64,000 nt of DNA from Planctomycetota bacterium. Lineage in GTDB: Bacteria > Planctomycetota > Planctomycetia > Planctomycetales > Planctomycetaceae. The stretch is taken from assembly GCA_027623235.1 (NCBI GenBank), contig JAQBVJ010000004.1, positions 1 to 64,000 on the forward strand. The letters are read 5' to 3'. A model generated the notes under the pieces. That model ran no database searches, had not been told where the DNA came from, and was given only the letters and a program-made list of their open reading frames with translations. This document shows positions 18,101 to 26,048 of this stretch, one piece after another. The stretch's first letter is position 1; each line of letters opens with the position of its first letter. A program made the position numbers and the translations under genes.

Positions 18101-19853
18101 ACTGCTCTTCCGTCGTGTCGAGCAGATTGCCTTCCGGGCCGATGTAGCACTCAAGGCTCATGATGATGTCTTCGCGGATCGAATCGACGGCCGGGTTCGT
18201 GACCTGCGCGAAGAGCTGCTTGAAGTAGTCGTAGGTCATGCGAGCCTGGTCAGACAGCACGGCCAGGGCCGCGTCGTTGCCCATTGAACCGATCGGGTCC
18301 CGCTTTTCCCGAAGCATCGGCATCAGCATGAACTGCAGGGTTTCCGTCGTGTAGCCAAAGGCCTGCATCCGCTTCAGCAGATCATCTGAGGAGAAGTGAT
18401 CCGGCGTGTCGACACGCGGCAGATCGTCGAGGTGGATGGACTGATTCTGGAGCCACTGCTTGTACGGTCGCTTCGCGGCAACGGACGTTTTGAGCTCCTC
18501 GTCGGCGATGATGCGGCCTTGCTCGAAATCGACGAGGAACATTCGGCCTGGCTGCAGTCGACCCTTGGATTTGACATCTTTGGGAGCGACGTCCACGACG
18601 CCGACTTCGCTCGCCATGATGACGCGGTCGTCGTGAGTCACGTAGTAGCGGCTGGGGCGAAGTCCGTTACGATCCAGAATCGCGCCGATGTAACGCCCGT
18701 CGGTGAACGAGATCGAAGCCGGGCCGTCCCACGGCTCCTGCAGAGCGGAGTAGTATTCGTAAAACGCCCGCTTGTCTTCGGTCATGCTGTGGTGATTCTG
18801 CCACGCCTCGGGAATCATCATCATGACCGATTCCTGCAGCGTCCGGCCGCTGTGGTAAAGCATCTCCAGAGCGTTATCGAAGTTGCCCGAGTCCGAGCAT
18901 TCCGGCTCGATGATCGGACACAGCTTGCGAAGATCTCCGCCCCACAGTTCACTTTCCATCACGCCTTGCCGAGCGAACATCCAGTTTGAGTTGCCGCGCA
19001 GCGTATTGATCTCACCGTTGTGAGCCATGAATCGGCATGGCTGAGCCCGGTCCCAGCTGGGAAACGTGTTTGTCGAAAACCGCGAGTGAACCATCGCCAG
19101 ATGCGACTTGTATTCCGGATCCTGCAGGTCCTTGAACAGCGGCATGACTTGCATTGAGCGGAGCATACCCTTCCAGATGATGACCTTGGTTGAGAGCGAG
19201 CAGACGTAAAACATCAGCCGCTGATCCATGTCACTCCGCACGCGGATGTCGCGACTGGCCTGTTTACGAATTACGAAGAGCTGCCGTTCAAAGGCGTCGC
19301 TGTCGAGTCCGTCGGCCGCCGCGATGAAGAGCTGCTCAAAATGAGGCATGCACGCGCGAGCGGTCGGGCCAACGTCTGCGGCGTCCGGATCGACGGGCAG
19401 CACGCGCCAACCGACGAGCTTCTGCCCCTGCGCCTCGATGATGTCGTTCACAATTCTCCGAGACTGCTCGCGTTCGGTCTCGTCGTTCGGCATGAAAACA
19501 ACGCCGGCTCCGTAGAGACCGCGCGCTGGCAGGACCGCGCCGAGATCTTCCTTTGCGACTCGCTCCAACTGCTCGTAAGGCAGAGCTGTCAACATTCCGG
19601 CGCCGTCGCCGGTGTTCTCCTCGCAACCGCACGCTCCGCGATGTTCCATCCGCTGGAGCATCCGATCGGCATCGTCAACGATCTGCCGCGACCGCTTGCC
19701 TTTGATGTGAGCGATGAAGCCAACTCCGCAGTTCTCGTGCTCGAACTGCGGGTCATAGAGGCCCCGCTTCGCCGGGAGTCGTCCGTTCCGGAGGGCGTCC
19801 TGGAAGTATTTTTCGTCGACATTGTCGTCGTTCTGGTTTGGCGTTCTGGCCAT
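15129..19853 (-). CDS. gltB: Glutamate synthase large subunit
   Basis: Ferredoxin/NADPH-dependent GOGAT large subunit, 1574 residues. An apparent 41-residue propeptide precedes the class II amidotransferase nucleophile Cys42 (ENCGVGF). Then come the glutaminase domain (HSRFSTNTFPSWDRAQPCRF, HNGEINTLRGN), the central domain, the FMN-binding synthase domain (GGKSNTGEGGEDP, PGEGGELPGYKV, SPPPHHDIYSIEDLAQLI, GTDGGTGASP) and the 3Fe-4S cysteines in CIMMRKCHLNTCPVG near residues 1187-1198. The C-terminal GXGXG beta-helix includes YAGKGLSGGRLII and GNVALYGATTGEAFFRG. All key elements are present. It is preceded by a LysR gene in the same direction, with a palindromic repeat in the 167-bp gap. Confidence 0.98.
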   Translation of the reverse strand: MARTPNQNDDNVDEKYFQDALRNGRLPAKRGLYDPQFEHENCGVGFIAHIKGKRSRQIVDDADRMLQRMEHRGACGCEENTGDGAGMLTALPYEQLERVAKEDLGAVLPARGLYGAGVVFMPNDETEREQSRRIVNDIIEAQGQKLVGWRVLPVDPDAADVGPTARACMPHFEQLFIAAADGLDSDAFERQLFVIRKQASRDIRVRSDMDQRLMFYVCSLSTKVIIWKGMLRSMQVMPLFKDLQDPEYKSHLAMVHSRFSTNTFPSWDRAQPCRFMAHNGEINTLRGNSNWMFARQGVMESELWGGDLRKLCPIIEPECSDSGNFDNALEMLYHSGRTLQESVMMMIPEAWQNHHSMTEDKRAFYEYYSALQEPWDGPASISFTDGRYIGAILDRNGLRPSRYYVTHDDRVIMASEVGVVDVAPKDVKSKGRLQPGRMFLVDFEQGRIIADEELKTSVAAKRPYKQWLQNQSIHLDDLPRVDTPDHFSSDDLLKRMQAFGYTTETLQFMLMPMLREKRDPIGSMGNDAALAVLSDQARMTYDYFKQLFAQVTNPAVDSIREDIIMSLECYIGPEGNLLDTTEEQCHRLCIPHPILTNTELAAIETLDGSGNHNESSDKWGSWKTKTIDTTYARSEGAAGLRPAIERVCQEATQAIEDGYSLIVLSDRETSAERVPISALLATGAVHHALVRQELRTRIGVLVESGEAREVHHFCLLSGYGADAINPYLAFESLYQAREDGLLEATYTDDKIVSSFRKAVAKGMLKVMGKMGISTLASYKGAQIFEAVGLNAEVVDECFAGTASRIAGVGFDVLAEEGIRRHEIGFPTRDTNALPVLPNDGQFHWRKEGEAHAWNPYSIAAIQTAARTGSKNAYADFAKLVNEHNTRSCFLRGLLKFKFYREAVPLEEVESAKNIVKRFCTGAMSYGSISAEAHETLAVAMNVLGGKSNTGEGGEDPKRFESYARPDDEHKYMVDTVRQFDPENADAPNEYSKRSCIKQVASGRFGVTSWYLTNADELQIKVAQGAKPGEGGELPGYKVDKIIAATRLSTPGVGLISPPPHHDIYSIEDLAQLIFDLKNSNPRAAISVKLVSEVGVGTIAAGVAKGHADKILISGTDGGTGASPLTSIKHAGLPWELGIAETHQVLVMNDLRSRVRLETDGQIKTGRDVVMAALLGAEEFGFATAPLITLGCIMMRKCHLNTCPVGIATQDPELRKKFKGKPEHVVNYLFMVAEDTRQIMAELGFRTINEMVGHVEALEIDDAVTHWKAKGIDLTPILTTAVKPHARVGTFCQIEQKHGLEDVLDNVLIEECQPALKENPEKVELDFDLVNTDRAFGTWLSNEVSRAHGPAGLPDGTIHINANGSAGQSVGAWLVPGITIELEGDANDYAGKGLSGGRLIIYPPKKSTFKPEENIIIGNVALYGATTGEAFFRGMSAERFCVRNSGARAVIEGVGDHALEYMTGGRVVVLGPTGRNFAAGMSGGIAYVLAKDKEEFRLNCNLGLVELEEVEADEDIAELKELIEKHANYTGSTVASGILDNWTETLPKFIKVMPRDYKRALAELAAELAAETVKA

Positions 19854-19914
19854 CTGTCTTTCTCGTCTCTTTATCGAGTGGCATCGCTGCCGAGGTTTTT
19901 TTCAAGAAGGCTCG

Positions 19915-19992
19915 TAGGACGGACGCCCACGTCCGTCAGCCGCCAACACGATTTCAATTGACCTGCACTGACGGACGTGGGCGTCCGTCTTA
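19915..19992. repeat. Inverted repeat (GGACGTGGGCGTCCGTC type) upstream of gltB
   Basis: A 25-base left arm (19915-19939) matches the complement of 19968-19992 at 24 of 25 positions, with a 28-base loop. A related half-element (GGACATGGAAGTCCGTCCTA) follows at about 20002-20023. It occupies most of the gap between the LysR stop and the gltB start, where a gltB promoter would be expected. Confidence 0.85.
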
Positions 19993-20020
19993 CCGGCTTT
20001 GGCGGACATGGAAGTCCGTC

Positions 20021-20956
20021 CTAACGGGCCGTTGTCCGTACCGAGTCCCGCTCTTTTGGTTTCGGGGCCTCGTGTAGAAGCTCGACAAACCGACTGGCGG
20101 CGTTGCTGAGCTTCCGGTTCCGCTTATGGATGATGCCGAGCGGACGAGTCCACTCGACGTCGGAAAGCCGTAGGCTGACGAGCGTCCCTGTCTCGACACT
20201 GCGGGTGACAGTCGGAGCCGGCAGCAGGGCCACCCCGAGCCCATCCTCAACGGCAGCCCGGATCTGCTCCACATTGTCAAACTCGTGGACGATTCTGGGC
20301 GAAACGCCGACTTCTTTCAGCCAGCGGTCAATCTGCCGACGCACTCGCAGTTCGGTCGTAAAGCCCACGAAATCCTCACCTTCGAGCTCCCTGATCGAGG
20401 CGGCAGGGTAGTGTTCAGAGTCGTGATTTGCGAGCCTGTGCCCCGGCGGGACGACGATCACAAACGGCTGCTCCTGCCACAGAATTGAGCTGAATTCCGC
20501 ACCATCCTGAGGAAACGAGACGAGCCCGATCTCGGCCGACTCGTCCCGGACCCGACTGTACACATCCTCCGGATGAAGCGACTCGATTCGAAAGTCGACT
20601 GCCGGGCAGACTGTTTTCAGCTGTTGCGCATACCGATCCAGTTCGAGCAGCCCGACGGAGTAAATCGCCGCAACGCGAAGCCTCCCCGTCACTTTCTGCA
20701 CGAGTTGCTGCACCGAATCTTCCAGCTCGCGGAAGTTCGAAAGCAGGGTGACGCACCCGTTGAAGTAAGTCTGGCCGGCTGTTGTGAGCTCCAGCGGGCG
20801 GTGCTGCCGATCGATCAGCTGGATTCCGAGACGCTTCTCAAGCTGCGCAACTGCTTGACTCACAGAGGATTGCGAGATCTCGTAGACGTCAGCCGCCCGT
20901 GAGAAGCTGCGGCAGCGGGCGACTTCGCAAAAGAGTTCCACATTGCGGAGAGACAT
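20021..20956 (-). CDS. LysR-family transcriptional regulator
   Basis: A 311-residue LTTR. The N-terminal winged helix-turn-helix spans residues 1-60 (RNVELFCEVARCRSFSRAAD, SQSSVSQAVAQLEKRLGIQL, LTTAGQTYF), followed by a linker helix and a two-lobed effector domain (GRLRVAAIYSVGLLELDR, EIGLVSFPQDG, QEQPFVIVVPPGHRLA, AAVEDGLGVALLP). The ATG at 20956 gives the canonical MSLRNVELF start. It is transcribed toward gltB, 167 bp upstream of it, and faces away from the DUF6807 gene. By analogy with GltC, a LysR activator of glutamate synthase, it may control gltB-gltD; this is inference from position only. Confidence 0.93.
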   Translation of the reverse strand: MSLRNVELFCEVARCRSFSRAADVYEISQSSVSQAVAQLEKRLGIQLIDRQHRPLELTTAGQTYFNGCVTLLSNFRELEDSVQQLVQKVTGRLRVAAIYSVGLLELDRYAQQLKTVCPAVDFRIESLHPEDVYSRVRDESAEIGLVSFPQDGAEFSSILWQEQPFVIVVPPGHRLANHDSEHYPAASIRELEGEDFVGFTTELRVRRQIDRWLKEVGVSPRIVHEFDNVEQIRAAVEDGLGVALLPAPTVTRSVETGTLVSLRLSDVEWTRPLGIIHKRNRKLSNAASRFVELLHEAPKPKERDSVRTTAR

Positions 20957-21167
20957 GGGCAACGCTGTATAGGTGAAAGCTAATGTTGATATGTGGATGT
21001 ATTTGAAACGGCGATGAGGTTACTCGTTCGAGACAACTGCGACAAGGATTCGGTTCAGGCCGCGCGGGAGTGACACCTGACCTGCGGGGTCGATTTCATT
21101 CGGCCTGGCGATTCCGTAGCCTTCCGTCTGGTCATAACAGTTCAGTGCCGATCAGAAGGAGCTCAAG

Positions 21168-22085
21168 ATGAAGTCACTGCAGATTCTGCTGTGTGGACTG
21201 GCAATCTGTGTCGCCTCGAGTGCTGTCGCTCAAGCGAAGGTCAAGCTGGAAAAGAAAGGGACGACCGTCACGATCACTGTCGATGGTGAGGCGTTTTCGG
21301 TCTTCAATTTCGGCGAGGAACTCCCGAAGCCGTTCATGTCTCCTGTGCGGGGACCGGGTGGGACCGTGTTGACTCGCGAGATCTTCACTGACAGGACGAA
21401 GGGAGATCACCCTCACCACAAAGGAATCTGGGTGGCGGTCGATCAGATCAACAAGATCGAGTTCTGGGGCGAGAAGGGCAAAATCGTCAATCGCGAAGTC
21501 AAGCTCGACGTGGCTGAGGGCGACGCTGCTCAAATGACCGTCGTGAATGACTGGCAGGGCGAGGACGGCAAAGCCGTCGTGACCGAGACCACCATCATCA
21601 AGATCGGTTCCAACCGGCTCTTCTCTTACGACATCACGTTCCGCGCGGCGGGGACCGAGCCCGTCGAGTTTGGCGACACGAAAGAAGGCTTGTTCGGTTT
21701 CCGCATGGTCGACTCAATGCGCGAAAACGAAGGCGGCAAGGTCGTCAACGCGGAAGGCGACGAGGGAACGAAACTGTGCTGGGGACAAGCGTCTGCCTGG
21801 ATCGATTACACCGGCACGGTCGAGGGCAAGACGTTCGGCGTCGCTCTGTTCGACCACCCGCTCAACTTCCGCGCGTCACGATACCACGTGAGAAACTACG
21901 GCCTGTTCTCGATCAATCCTTTCGGTGAGAAGTCCTACACCGGTGGAAAACGTCCGGCTCAGTTTGAGTACCTTTTGCCGGGAGCCACGATGCGACTGCG
22001 ATACGGACTTCTGATTCACAGCGGCGACACGAAGTCCGCCAACGTCGAGGGTGTTTATCAGAGCTACCTGAAGAGTGGCGGGTAG
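21168..22085 (+). CDS. PmoA-like (DUF6807) exported protein
   Basis: A 305-residue protein with a signal peptide (MKSLQILLCGLAICVASSAVAQA). It matches the family annotated as methane oxygenase PmoA-like/DUF6807, common in planctomycetes: FNFGEELPKPFMSPVRGPGG, then DHPHHKGIWVA, FWGEKGKIVN, FGDTKEGLFGFRMVDSM and FDHPLNFRASRYHVRNYGLFSINPFG (in parts: DHPLNF, WHVRNYG-like RYHVRNYGLF). Despite the name there is no evidence for methane oxidation; the family has a beta-sandwich fold resembling carbohydrate-active proteins. GGAG precedes the ATG. It is divergent from the LysR gene. Confidence 0.9.
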   Translation: MKSLQILLCGLAICVASSAVAQAKVKLEKKGTTVTITVDGEAFSVFNFGEELPKPFMSPVRGPGGTVLTREIFTDRTKGDHPHHKGIWVAVDQINKIEFWGEKGKIVNREVKLDVAEGDAAQMTVVNDWQGEDGKAVVTETTIIKIGSNRLFSYDITFRAAGTEPVEFGDTKEGLFGFRMVDSMRENEGGKVVNAEGDEGTKLCWGQASAWIDYTGTVEGKTFGVALFDHPLNFRASRYHVRNYGLFSINPFGEKSYTGGKRPAQFEYLLPGATMRLRYGLLIHSGDTKSANVEGVYQSYLKSGG

Positions 22086-22120
22086 GGCCGCGAACGTCTC
22101 TTTAACGTCCTCACACAAAT

Positions 22121-22195
22121 GGCGGAACGGCGCAGGCGGTCCGGTCGAACGGCGATTCGTCCCGCGTGACACCGGGCGGCTTGCGCCGCACCGCT
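22121..22195. repeat. Imperfect inverted repeat (GGCGGAACGGCGCA type)
   Basis: GCGGAACGGCGCAGGCGGTCC (first 20 bases from 22122) is opposed by GGGCGGCTTGCGCCGCACCGC at about 22174-22194 (first bases GGGCGGCTTGCGCCGC). The arms match at most positions with several mismatches. It lies just after the DUF6807 gene. Confidence 0.6.
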
Positions 22196-22202
22196 ACTGC
22201 AG

Positions 22203-22233
22203 AAAGCCTGGTTGATTAATTCGGCCAGGCTTT
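22203..22233 (+). terminator. Probable terminator of the DUF6807 gene
   Basis: A 9-bp perfect stem, AAAGCCTGG (22203-22211) with CCAGGCTTT (22225-22233), is followed by a short T/A-rich stretch. The T-run is weak, so termination efficiency is uncertain. It is symmetric and could act on either strand. Confidence 0.55.
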
Positions 22234-22304
22234 ATTCAGACGCGGCTCCGAATTCAGACGCGGCTCCGAATTCAGACACGGCTCCGAATTCAGACACGGC
22301 TCAA
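22234..22304. repeat. Four tandem copies of an 18-bp unit
   Basis: Units start at 22234, 22252, 22270 and 22288 with consensus ATTCAGACRCGGCTCCGA. Copies 1-2 have G and copies 3-4 have A at position 10, and copy 4 degenerates at its end. The unit contains GAATTC at each junction. It starts one base after the terminator stem. Confidence 0.93.
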
Positions 22305-22804
22305 TCGGCACAGGTCGGCTAACGCGCGCGGTCTGAGCTTCGCAGGGGTGAGCCGCATTTGCTCGATCAGGTCTGGATTCGTCTTTCCTCCAGTTCGATG
22401 CGCTGAGTAATCGGAACGACCGTCGTGGAGTGCTCGCGCATCGCGCCGGGCAGGGCAGACAGTCGCCACAATCGACGGGTCGTGCACGATGCGTTACGTA
22501 CGGACGAGCGGTTTGTGAGGCGTTTTCGCGCGGAACGCGCTTCTCCGCACGGCAGGTGCAACGGTCGCTCGGTCTCGGCAACTGTGTTGCGAAATACGAA
22601 TTGAGTCGGCTTCGCGATTCGATCTCCCGATACAGACTCTGCCCGAGAGGAATTCACACGTCTGAGTCGACACCCGGTCGTACTCAACTCGTTCGGGTGA
22701 GGGCGGGATCAGAATCCTGCATGCAGAATCCCATCCCCCGATTTCACATCTTGAGCGTTTCGGAGTTCCCCTTGACCCACTCACACCTTCCCGTGCAGCA
22801 CTTG
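22305..22804. other. Intergenic stretch without a convincing gene
   Basis: About 500 bp between the tandem repeat and the next gene. An open frame runs through most of it in phase with the downstream gene, but its translation (Arg/Ser-rich, no homology recognised) does not look like protein. Possible in-frame upstream starts for the next gene are an ATG at 22722 and a TTG at 22772. No RNA gene was recognised. Confidence 0.5.
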
Positions 22805-23257
22805 ATGAAGCGAATGGAAAACTGGCAACCCGGACAGGGCGGCGACCGTCGGCCCGACTGGCTGACGAAACTCATTGAAGAGACCGCTGAAATGTTTGAG
22901 CCGCTGACGGGCGTCGCTCGAGTCGGTTTCGAATGCCACCGCGAAGAGGACTGCTGGGTGGCTCGACTTTATCTTGGATCGACGGAAGTGGTCGGTGGAT
23001 CTCGCGACGGTCAGATGAAACCGATGAGCTTTGAAGTCGATATCGAAAAACTGCTGGCGAAGTTTACTGAGCGGGATGAGTTCTTCTGGTCCGTGTTCCC
23101 TGCCGGAGCAGAAGACATCGATGACCCTCAGAGCTACCTCACAATTTCCGGTCTGGTCGCGGAAAACCGCGTCCGGCTGCACGTATTCGCGACTCCCTCA
23201 GAGGAGACGGGCCCCGGCTTGAAGGTCTTCCCGGACGGCCGGTTTGAACTCGCCTGA
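22805..23257 (+). CDS. Conserved-looking hypothetical protein
   Basis: A 151-residue soluble protein with no recognised domain. It starts MKRMENWQPGQGG, has an amphipathic segment LIEETAEMFEPLTGVARVGF, then a beta-rich half with ARLYLGSTEVVGG, SFEVDIEKLLAKF and LTISGLVAENRVRLHVFATP. The coding pattern is convincing from about 22805; the start is uncertain (ATG 22805 here, alternatives TTG 22772 with GGAG upstream, or ATG 22722). A strong terminator follows it. Function is unknown. Confidence 0.65.
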   Translation: MKRMENWQPGQGGDRRPDWLTKLIEETAEMFEPLTGVARVGFECHREEDCWVARLYLGSTEVVGGSRDGQMKPMSFEVDIEKLLAKFTERDEFFWSVFPAGAEDIDDPQSYLTISGLVAENRVRLHVFATPSEETGPGLKVFPDGRFELA

Positions 23258-23324
23258 TTGACACACTGAGATCGTGCTCCCTGCCTGAAGGTGGTTCGGA
23301 CCTTCTGGCACGTCTCCAGGAAGA

Positions 23325-23350
23325 CGACCCGCAATGTGCGGGTCGTTTTT
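23325..23350 (+). terminator. Intrinsic terminator
   Basis: A 9-bp perfect stem CGACCCGCA (23325-23333) with TGCGGGTCG (23337-23345), three-base loop, then TTTTT. It lies 67 bp after the stop of the preceding plus-strand gene and is a textbook terminator. Confidence 0.9.
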
Positions 23351-23380
23351 CTTTGCGCGGTCACCGATTGTCAGCCGCAA

Positions 23381-23451
23381 GTAACCCGACGCGTCAGTCA
23401 GCGAGGGCGAACGTCGATCGACTCTCATCCCTTGATGACTCGTCGGGTTAG
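23381..23451. repeat. Inverted repeat (GTAACCCGAAGCGTCAG type), copy 1
   Basis: GTAACCCGACGCGTCAG at 23381 is opposed by GACTCGTCGGGTTAG ending at 23451, with degenerate inner arms. The right arm supplies the TAA stop codon of the MFS transporter (23448-23450). Copies 2 and 3 lie at 25998-26044 and 35895-35978. Confidence 0.8.
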
Positions 23452-24818
23452 TTTGGCGAGACTCGCTGCGGCGAACGAGCGGTCCAGACGGCACACGCGG
23501 CAAAGAGTGGCATCGCGATGAAGAACAGCAGCGCCGGTCGGTACGAGTTAAAGTAGTCGACCGAAAGCGCGAGAGGCAGTGGCCCCAGCGCCGACGCGAG
23601 GATCATGGCTGACCACGCGACTCCGCGGACGGCTCCCTGGTGAGCTCGCCCGTAAAAATTGATCCAGACGACCGTGCCCGTGCTGCGCAGGATGCTCCCG
23701 TGGAGTCCCAGCAGCAGAGCGTAAACGATTGCCATCCAGGTAAACGGCAGCGTCATCACCAGCAAAGACGCTCCGGCCAGGCACAGCATCGCGAAAAACA
23801 GTATGAACCGGCTTTCGACACGGTCGGTCAGCCAGCCAACTGGAAACGTCATAGCCGTCGCAAAGCCTGCCTGGATTGTCATCAGACCGAGCGCGCTGAA
23901 CGAGTCCAGGCCGTGTGTCCCCATCAAGGCGACCTGGTGAAACACCAGCCCCGTTCCGACCAGGCCTGCCGTCGACGGAACAGCGAGCAGCTTCCAGAAC
24001 GTTGGGTCGCGAAGGACCTCCGGGACTGTCCACGCATCGCCGGTCGGTGCAATGAGCGACATCCTCGGCGCGGTCTCAGGCGAGGCATCGTCGGACAGAT
24101 CGTCCTCTGCTTCGCTGCCTTCGAGCTCGGAGGGATGCTCAAAGCCGTCCGGTTTCAGCCCAGTTTCCTCCGGCCGATCCCGGATCAGGAGGATTCCCGG
24201 GATGATCAGCACGCCCCACACGGCCAGTGCGAGGATGGCCCAGGCGGTGTTCCATCCGTATTGAATGATCAGCCAGTTCATGAGGATCGGTACGGTCATC
24301 ACCGAAAGGCCGCCACCGAGCCCAGCAATCGCGGTCGCCATACCGCGCTTCTTCTCGTACCACTCCCCAACCAGCCAGACGGAGATCAGCGACAGCGCGC
24401 CCTGGCCGAGACTGCGAACAATGCAGAACGCGATGTAGAGCCCCGTCAGGGACGAGATCGTTGACATGAACAGACAACCGCAGCCCAGTCCCACCGCGAT
24501 CAACGGCAGCGTCTTTCTGGCTCCGACGGAATCGATGATCCGTCCGACGTATGGCAACAGCGCGGCGCTCAGCAAAGTGGCGACAGCGTAGGCAAGCGAA
24601 AAGTCCGTCTCGGAAATTCCAAGCCCGTCCCGCATAGGTTCCTTGAAAGCGGCGACCGAATACGACTGACCCGGAGCCGACATGTATTGCAGAGCCCCGG
24701 CCATGCCAAGCATCGTCCAGCCGGGATACCACTTGCGGGCCGAGTCCGGTCCAGGCCCTCCGCGCGCGGGTTCGCCAGCCGCTTCGACTGGCGAAATAGT
24801 GACGGGGTCTGAACTCAT
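23448..24818 (-). CDS. MFS transporter (monocarboxylate/oxalate-formate antiporter-like)
   Basis: A 456-residue inner-membrane permease with 12 predicted helices in two bundles. The loop motif GRIIDSVGARKTLPL after the second helix and GWLTDRVESRFILFF in the second half are the MFS signature pair. A cytoplasmic central loop (about residues 205-265) is acidic (ELEGSEAEDDLSDDAS). Features such as SYSVAAFKEPMRDGLGIS and YEKKRGMATAIAGLGGGLSV resemble the OFA/monocarboxylate group; the substrate is unknown. The ATG at 24818 has a GAGGCG upstream; an upstream start at 24908 would add 30 residues without a good ribosome site. It overlaps a palindromic repeat at its stop. Confidence 0.9.
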   Translation of the reverse strand: MSSDPVTISPVEAAGEPARGGPGPDSARKWYPGWTMLGMAGALQYMSAPGQSYSVAAFKEPMRDGLGISETDFSLAYAVATLLSAALLPYVGRIIDSVGARKTLPLIAVGLGCGCLFMSTISSLTGLYIAFCIVRSLGQGALSLISVWLVGEWYEKKRGMATAIAGLGGGLSVMTVPILMNWLIIQYGWNTAWAILALAVWGVLIIPGILLIRDRPEETGLKPDGFEHPSELEGSEAEDDLSDDASPETAPRMSLIAPTGDAWTVPEVLRDPTFWKLLAVPSTAGLVGTGLVFHQVALMGTHGLDSFSALGLMTIQAGFATAMTFPVGWLTDRVESRFILFFAMLCLAGASLLVMTLPFTWMAIVYALLLGLHGSILRSTGTVVWINFYGRAHQGAVRGVAWSAMILASALGPLPLALSVDYFNSYRPALLFFIAMPLFAACAVWTARSPQRVSPN

Positions 24819-24946
24819 TCGACGCGCCTCATCCCTGGACACGTCGAGCAGCCAATGCAGGACGGCCATTTCTGGCAAACGATCTGGAGGCCCGAACGGG
24901 CCTGGCACAACGGCCTCGTGCCGTGTGACTTCTCTTCAGTCTATTT

Positions 24947-25885
24947 CTACTTTTTCTTCCGGGGCTCTTTCGGATCGAGATTCGCGTCGAGATCCTCTTT
25001 CGTGACACTCGACTCGACACCACTCTTCGGCACGTCCGCCTTCGCGACCCACAGCAGAGAATTTAGAACCACCTTGCGGTAATCGTCATTCCCCCAGTTG
25101 TCATGAAAGTGTCCGCCGGTGAATCCGAAACCGCGTCCGCCATCTTCCCGTTCGACCGCCCACATCATGGCTTCAGCCCGCCCTTTGGCTTTCTGAATGT
25201 GCTCGTAGGGGCCTCTCGGGTAAACGTACGGTCCGTCGCGGACTTCATCGGATGGCGCGGCGACGAGGATTGGCACGAAGCTTGTCTTCTCGACCTTGGC
25301 CGGCTTGTTGCCAGGCAGGTCATCGATGAACCGCATGTTGAAATACCACTCGTCCTTGATCGCAAACGGTTTCACACCATTCGAAATCGGGTGATCGGGA
25401 AACGATGTAAAGCTCGGTTCCCAGATGGGATTGCACGAGAAAGAATTCTCGTAATGGCCGCCGATCCAGCGTTGAAACTGCACGCCGGCCTGGTCACGGA
25501 TGACCTCGACGCCGTAATGCATGCAGCCGATGCCGACGCCTTTCTGAGTCCACTCGTCGACCATTTTCATGCGGCGTCCGTTTTCCTGGACGACCTCATG
25601 CCGCCCGCCGCCGTCCATGTAAAACACGACCGCGTCGGCTCCCTCGAAGATCGCCTCGTCTTTCGGCCATCCGTTGAGCACGATGTGAACATCGAGGCCC
25701 TTGACTCCCTTCAGGCATTTTTCGAGCAACTGCACACCGGCATTGAACTCGTGCATCCGCGGCGGATGTGACGGTTTTCCGGCGACAATGACGAGTTTTC
25801 GCGAGCCATCCTCGGCGGCAGATTCCATCGTCAACACCGCCAGTCCGGCCAGTGCCGTCAGCAGGAGAGTCGAGAGACGTTTCAT
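24947..25885 (-). CDS. Secreted ThuA-domain protein
   Basis: A 312-residue exported protein. The signal peptide is MKRLSTLLLTALAGLAVLTM, ending near ESAAEDG. The ThuA-like, glutamine-amidotransferase-fold domain shows KLVIVAGKPSHPPRMHEF, DAVVFYMDGGGRHEVV, GVGIGCMHYGVEV, WIGGHYENSFSCNPIW, HPISNGV and GRGFGFTGGHFHDNWGNDDY. The family is linked to sugar metabolism in planctomycetes, with a proposed carbohydrate role but no established reaction. AAAGGA precedes the ATG at 25885. It ends 128 bp before the MFS start on the same strand. Confidence 0.93.
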   Translation of the reverse strand: MKRLSTLLLTALAGLAVLTMESAAEDGSRKLVIVAGKPSHPPRMHEFNAGVQLLEKCLKGVKGLDVHIVLNGWPKDEAIFEGADAVVFYMDGGGRHEVVQENGRRMKMVDEWTQKGVGIGCMHYGVEVIRDQAGVQFQRWIGGHYENSFSCNPIWEPSFTSFPDHPISNGVKPFAIKDEWYFNMRFIDDLPGNKPAKVEKTSFVPILVAAPSDEVRDGPYVYPRGPYEHIQKAKGRAEAMMWAVEREDGGRGFGFTGGHFHDNWGNDDYRKVVLNSLLWVAKADVPKSGVESSVTKEDLDANLDPKEPRKKK

Positions 25886-25997
25886 GAGATGTCCTTTCGG
25901 TCGTGGCTCACGCAAGGTCTGTGAGTCAGTCAATTTTCGAGTTCCCGTTGTTCCGTTTGCCGCTGGAGTATGAGGGGTCAGGCTGAATCCCGCCAGG

Positions 25998-26044
25998 CTC
26001 GCCCTCGCCACGTCCTGGAAGTAACCCGAAGCGTGTGCCAGCGG
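25998..26044. repeat. GTAACCCGAAGCGT-type repeat, copy 2 (rearranged)
   Basis: GCTCGCCCTCGCCACG precedes GTAACCCGAAGCGTGTGCC at 26021, so both characteristic arms are present but in an order unlike the copy at 35895. It begins four bases after the stop of the XRE-cupin gene (minus strand). Confidence 0.6.
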
Positions 26045-26048
26045 ACCG

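Noticed and set aside
22234-22304. CRISPR-like array
   Set aside because: The 18-bp units are directly adjacent with no spacers and there are no cas genes.
22430-22804. N-terminal extension of the hypothetical gene at 22805
   Set aside because: The frame is open but the translation is Arg/Ser-rich and unlike the conserved part; the upstream start has no ribosome site.
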